Part shown: one piece after another, positions 4,333 through 5,430 of the stretch
Layout of the letters: the number at the start of each line of letters is the position of its first letter
Numbering within the stretch: position 1 is the first letter of the stretch
NCBI GenBank assembly: GCA_017613855.1
Contig: JAGACY010000015.1
Span: forward strand, 1 to 5,430
DNA length: 5,430 bases
From: Pseudomonadota bacterium
GTDB taxonomy: Bacteria > Myxococcota > Bradymonadia > UBA4248
Direction of reading: 5' to 3'
Made by a program: the position numbers and the translations under genes
The notes under the pieces: model-generated
Seen by the model: only the letters and a program-made list of their open reading frames with translations
What the model was told of the DNA's origin: nothing
Databases searched by the model: none

Positions 4333-5430
4333 ATGAGTAATACCCCTGACAGTAATATTAAGGTGCATCCTTTTGTACAAATTTTGAAAGAAGAACTGAC
4401 GGCAGCGATGGGCTGTACAGAGCCAATCGCAATTGCGTATGCAGCTGCGCTAGCGCGAGAAACACTCGGAAAAATACCTGAACGAATCAACATTTCGGTC
4501 AGCAAGAATATTATAAAAAACGTCAAAAGCGTGATTGTGCCGAACACCGGCGGCCTGCATGGTGTCGAAGCCGCTGTGGCAGCCGGAACGGTCATGGGAG
4601 ATGCCAAGCTCGAACTCGAGGTATTGAGCCATGTTTCCTCAGAGGGACAAGCCGAAATCCGCGTGTTTCTTGAACATGTGCCCATTACAGTTACCCAATC
4701 CACATCGCACGAACTGTTTGAGATTGATTTGACAGCGGAAAGCAGCGCAGATTCTGCCCTGGTTGTGATTCGCGGTTTTCATACCAATGTCGTGCTAATA
4801 AAGCGAAATGGTGAGGTTTTGCGGGAACAGAAGCCTCAAAAGGCGAATTACTGTCAGGCAAAAGAGCCGTCGGCAGCGGCACGCCTTGGGCAGTTGACCG
4901 TAGCCAATATCGTGGAATATGCAGACACAGCAAATATCGAAGATATTCGACCATTTTTGGATCGACAGATCGCTTGCAACATGGCGATTGCAGAGGAAGG
5001 GCTGCGTGGGAATTATGGCGCAAATATTGGAAAAGTCTTGCTTGCAACGTATGGTGACTCGATCATGATTCGAGCGCGTGCGAAGGCGGCTGCGGGCAGT
5101 GATGCACGTATGAATGGCTGCGAAATGCCGGTCATCATCAATTCGGGCAGCGGAAATCAAGGCATTACGGTCTGTGTACCGGTTGTCGAATATGCACGAG
5201 AACTTGGCGTTCCAAAAGACAAACTCTATCGGGCGCTTGCTGTATCGAATTTGTGTGCCATTCACCTGAAATCGGGGATTGGCTGTCTTTCTGCCTATTG
5301 CGGCGCAGTCACGGCAGGATGTGCAGCAGGTGCAGGCATTGCCTATCTGCACGGCGGTGGCCTGGATGCCGTTGCACATACCCTGGTCAATGCACTTGCG
5401 ATAGCATCGGGCATTATCTGTGATGGTGCA
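4333..5430 (+). CDS. L-cysteine desulfidase / UPF0597-family Fe-S protein (3' end cut by window)
   Basis: The window holds 366 codons with no stop; relatives are roughly 430 residues, so about 60 to 70 are missing. The family (MJ1025, E. coli CyuA/YhaM; PF03313-like C-terminal domain shared with Fe-S serine dehydratases) breaks L-cysteine into pyruvate, ammonia and sulfide with a [4Fe-4S] cluster in the cytosol. Seen here are A-M-G-C-T-E-P-I-A (C28), P-N-T-G-G-L-H-G and A-A-V-A-A-G in the N-terminal half, N-S-G-S-G-N-Q-G at 270-277, and G-C-L-S-A-Y-C-G-A (C318, C323) leading into a Gly/Ala-rich stretch ending Y-L-H-G-G-G. C363 opens C-D-G-A at the edge. C28, one of C318/C323, and C363 are the likely cluster ligands. 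ATG 4333 has AGGA five bases upstream; in-frame ATG 4318 lacks one. A 259-base leader separates it from the previous gene. Confidence 0.9.
   Translation, partial: MSNTPDSNIKVHPFVQILKEELTAAMGCTEPIAIAYAAALARETLGKIPERINISVSKNIIKNVKSVIVPNTGGLHGVEAAVAAGTVMGDAKLELEVLSHVSSEGQAEIRVFLEHVPITVTQSTSHELFEIDLTAESSADSALVVIRGFHTNVVLIKRNGEVLREQKPQKANYCQAKEPSAAARLGQLTVANIVEYADTANIEDIRPFLDRQIACNMAIAEEGLRGNYGANIGKVLLATYGDSIMIRARAKAAAGSDARMNGCEMPVIINSGSGNQGITVCVPVVEYARELGVPKDKLYRALAVSNLCAIHLKSGIGCLSAYCGAVTAGCAAGAGIAYLHGGGLDAVAHTLVNALAIASGIICDGA

Noticed and set aside
4795..5379. Leftward 194-codon open frame near the right end
   Set aside because: It is antisense to the cysteine desulfidase gene, whose conserved motifs cover the same bases; its product is Cys/Arg-rich in a way typical of shadow frames.

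Overview
The window looks like a bacterial chromosome segment from a Firmicute, with strong AAGGAG-type ribosome binding sites and compact gene spacing. A Bcr/CflA-type efflux pump next to an L-cysteine desulfidase-family enzyme, together with the codon use, would suit the Negativicutes (Selenomonas-like). That placement is inference; no rRNA or other marker gene is present.

Layout, left to right. Bases 1-56 may hold the N-terminal edge of a leftward gene resembling the DUF1016/YhcG nuclease family; only 18 codons are visible. A strong rightward intrinsic terminator lies at 142-186. An intact 402-residue MFS drug-efflux transporter of the Bcr/CflA type follows (243-1451), with its own terminator (1518-1550). 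The 634-base gap from 1452 to 2085 holds a second, GC-rich hairpin, two imperfect copies of a 27-base repeat plus a partial third, and between them a leftward frame that reads like a decayed piece of an IS5-type transposase. Its right end carries the promoter and a possible operator for the next operon.

Bases 2086-4073 form an accessory-looking block with lower GC than the flanking genes. It holds a VapBC-type toxin-antitoxin pair (DUF2281-like antitoxin and PIN-domain toxin, overlapping by one base), a GNAT acetyltransferase, and a HEAT-repeat-like protein that starts 10 bases after the GNAT stop. The toxin and antitoxin certainly belong together. The GNAT and HEAT-like genes probably form one transcription unit, and nothing in the sequence shows that they work with the toxin system.

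Bases 4074-4332 are a structured intergenic leader with small competing hairpins and two short overlapping open frames. The last gene, from 4333 to the right edge, is an L-cysteine desulfidase / UPF0597-family protein (relatives: CyuA/YhaM of E. coli and MJ1025). It is cut by the window end just before its final cysteine-containing segment.

No rRNA, tRNA or CRISPR array was seen. The least explained parts are the repeat-bounded transposase remnant (1552-1979) and the leader at 4097-4235.
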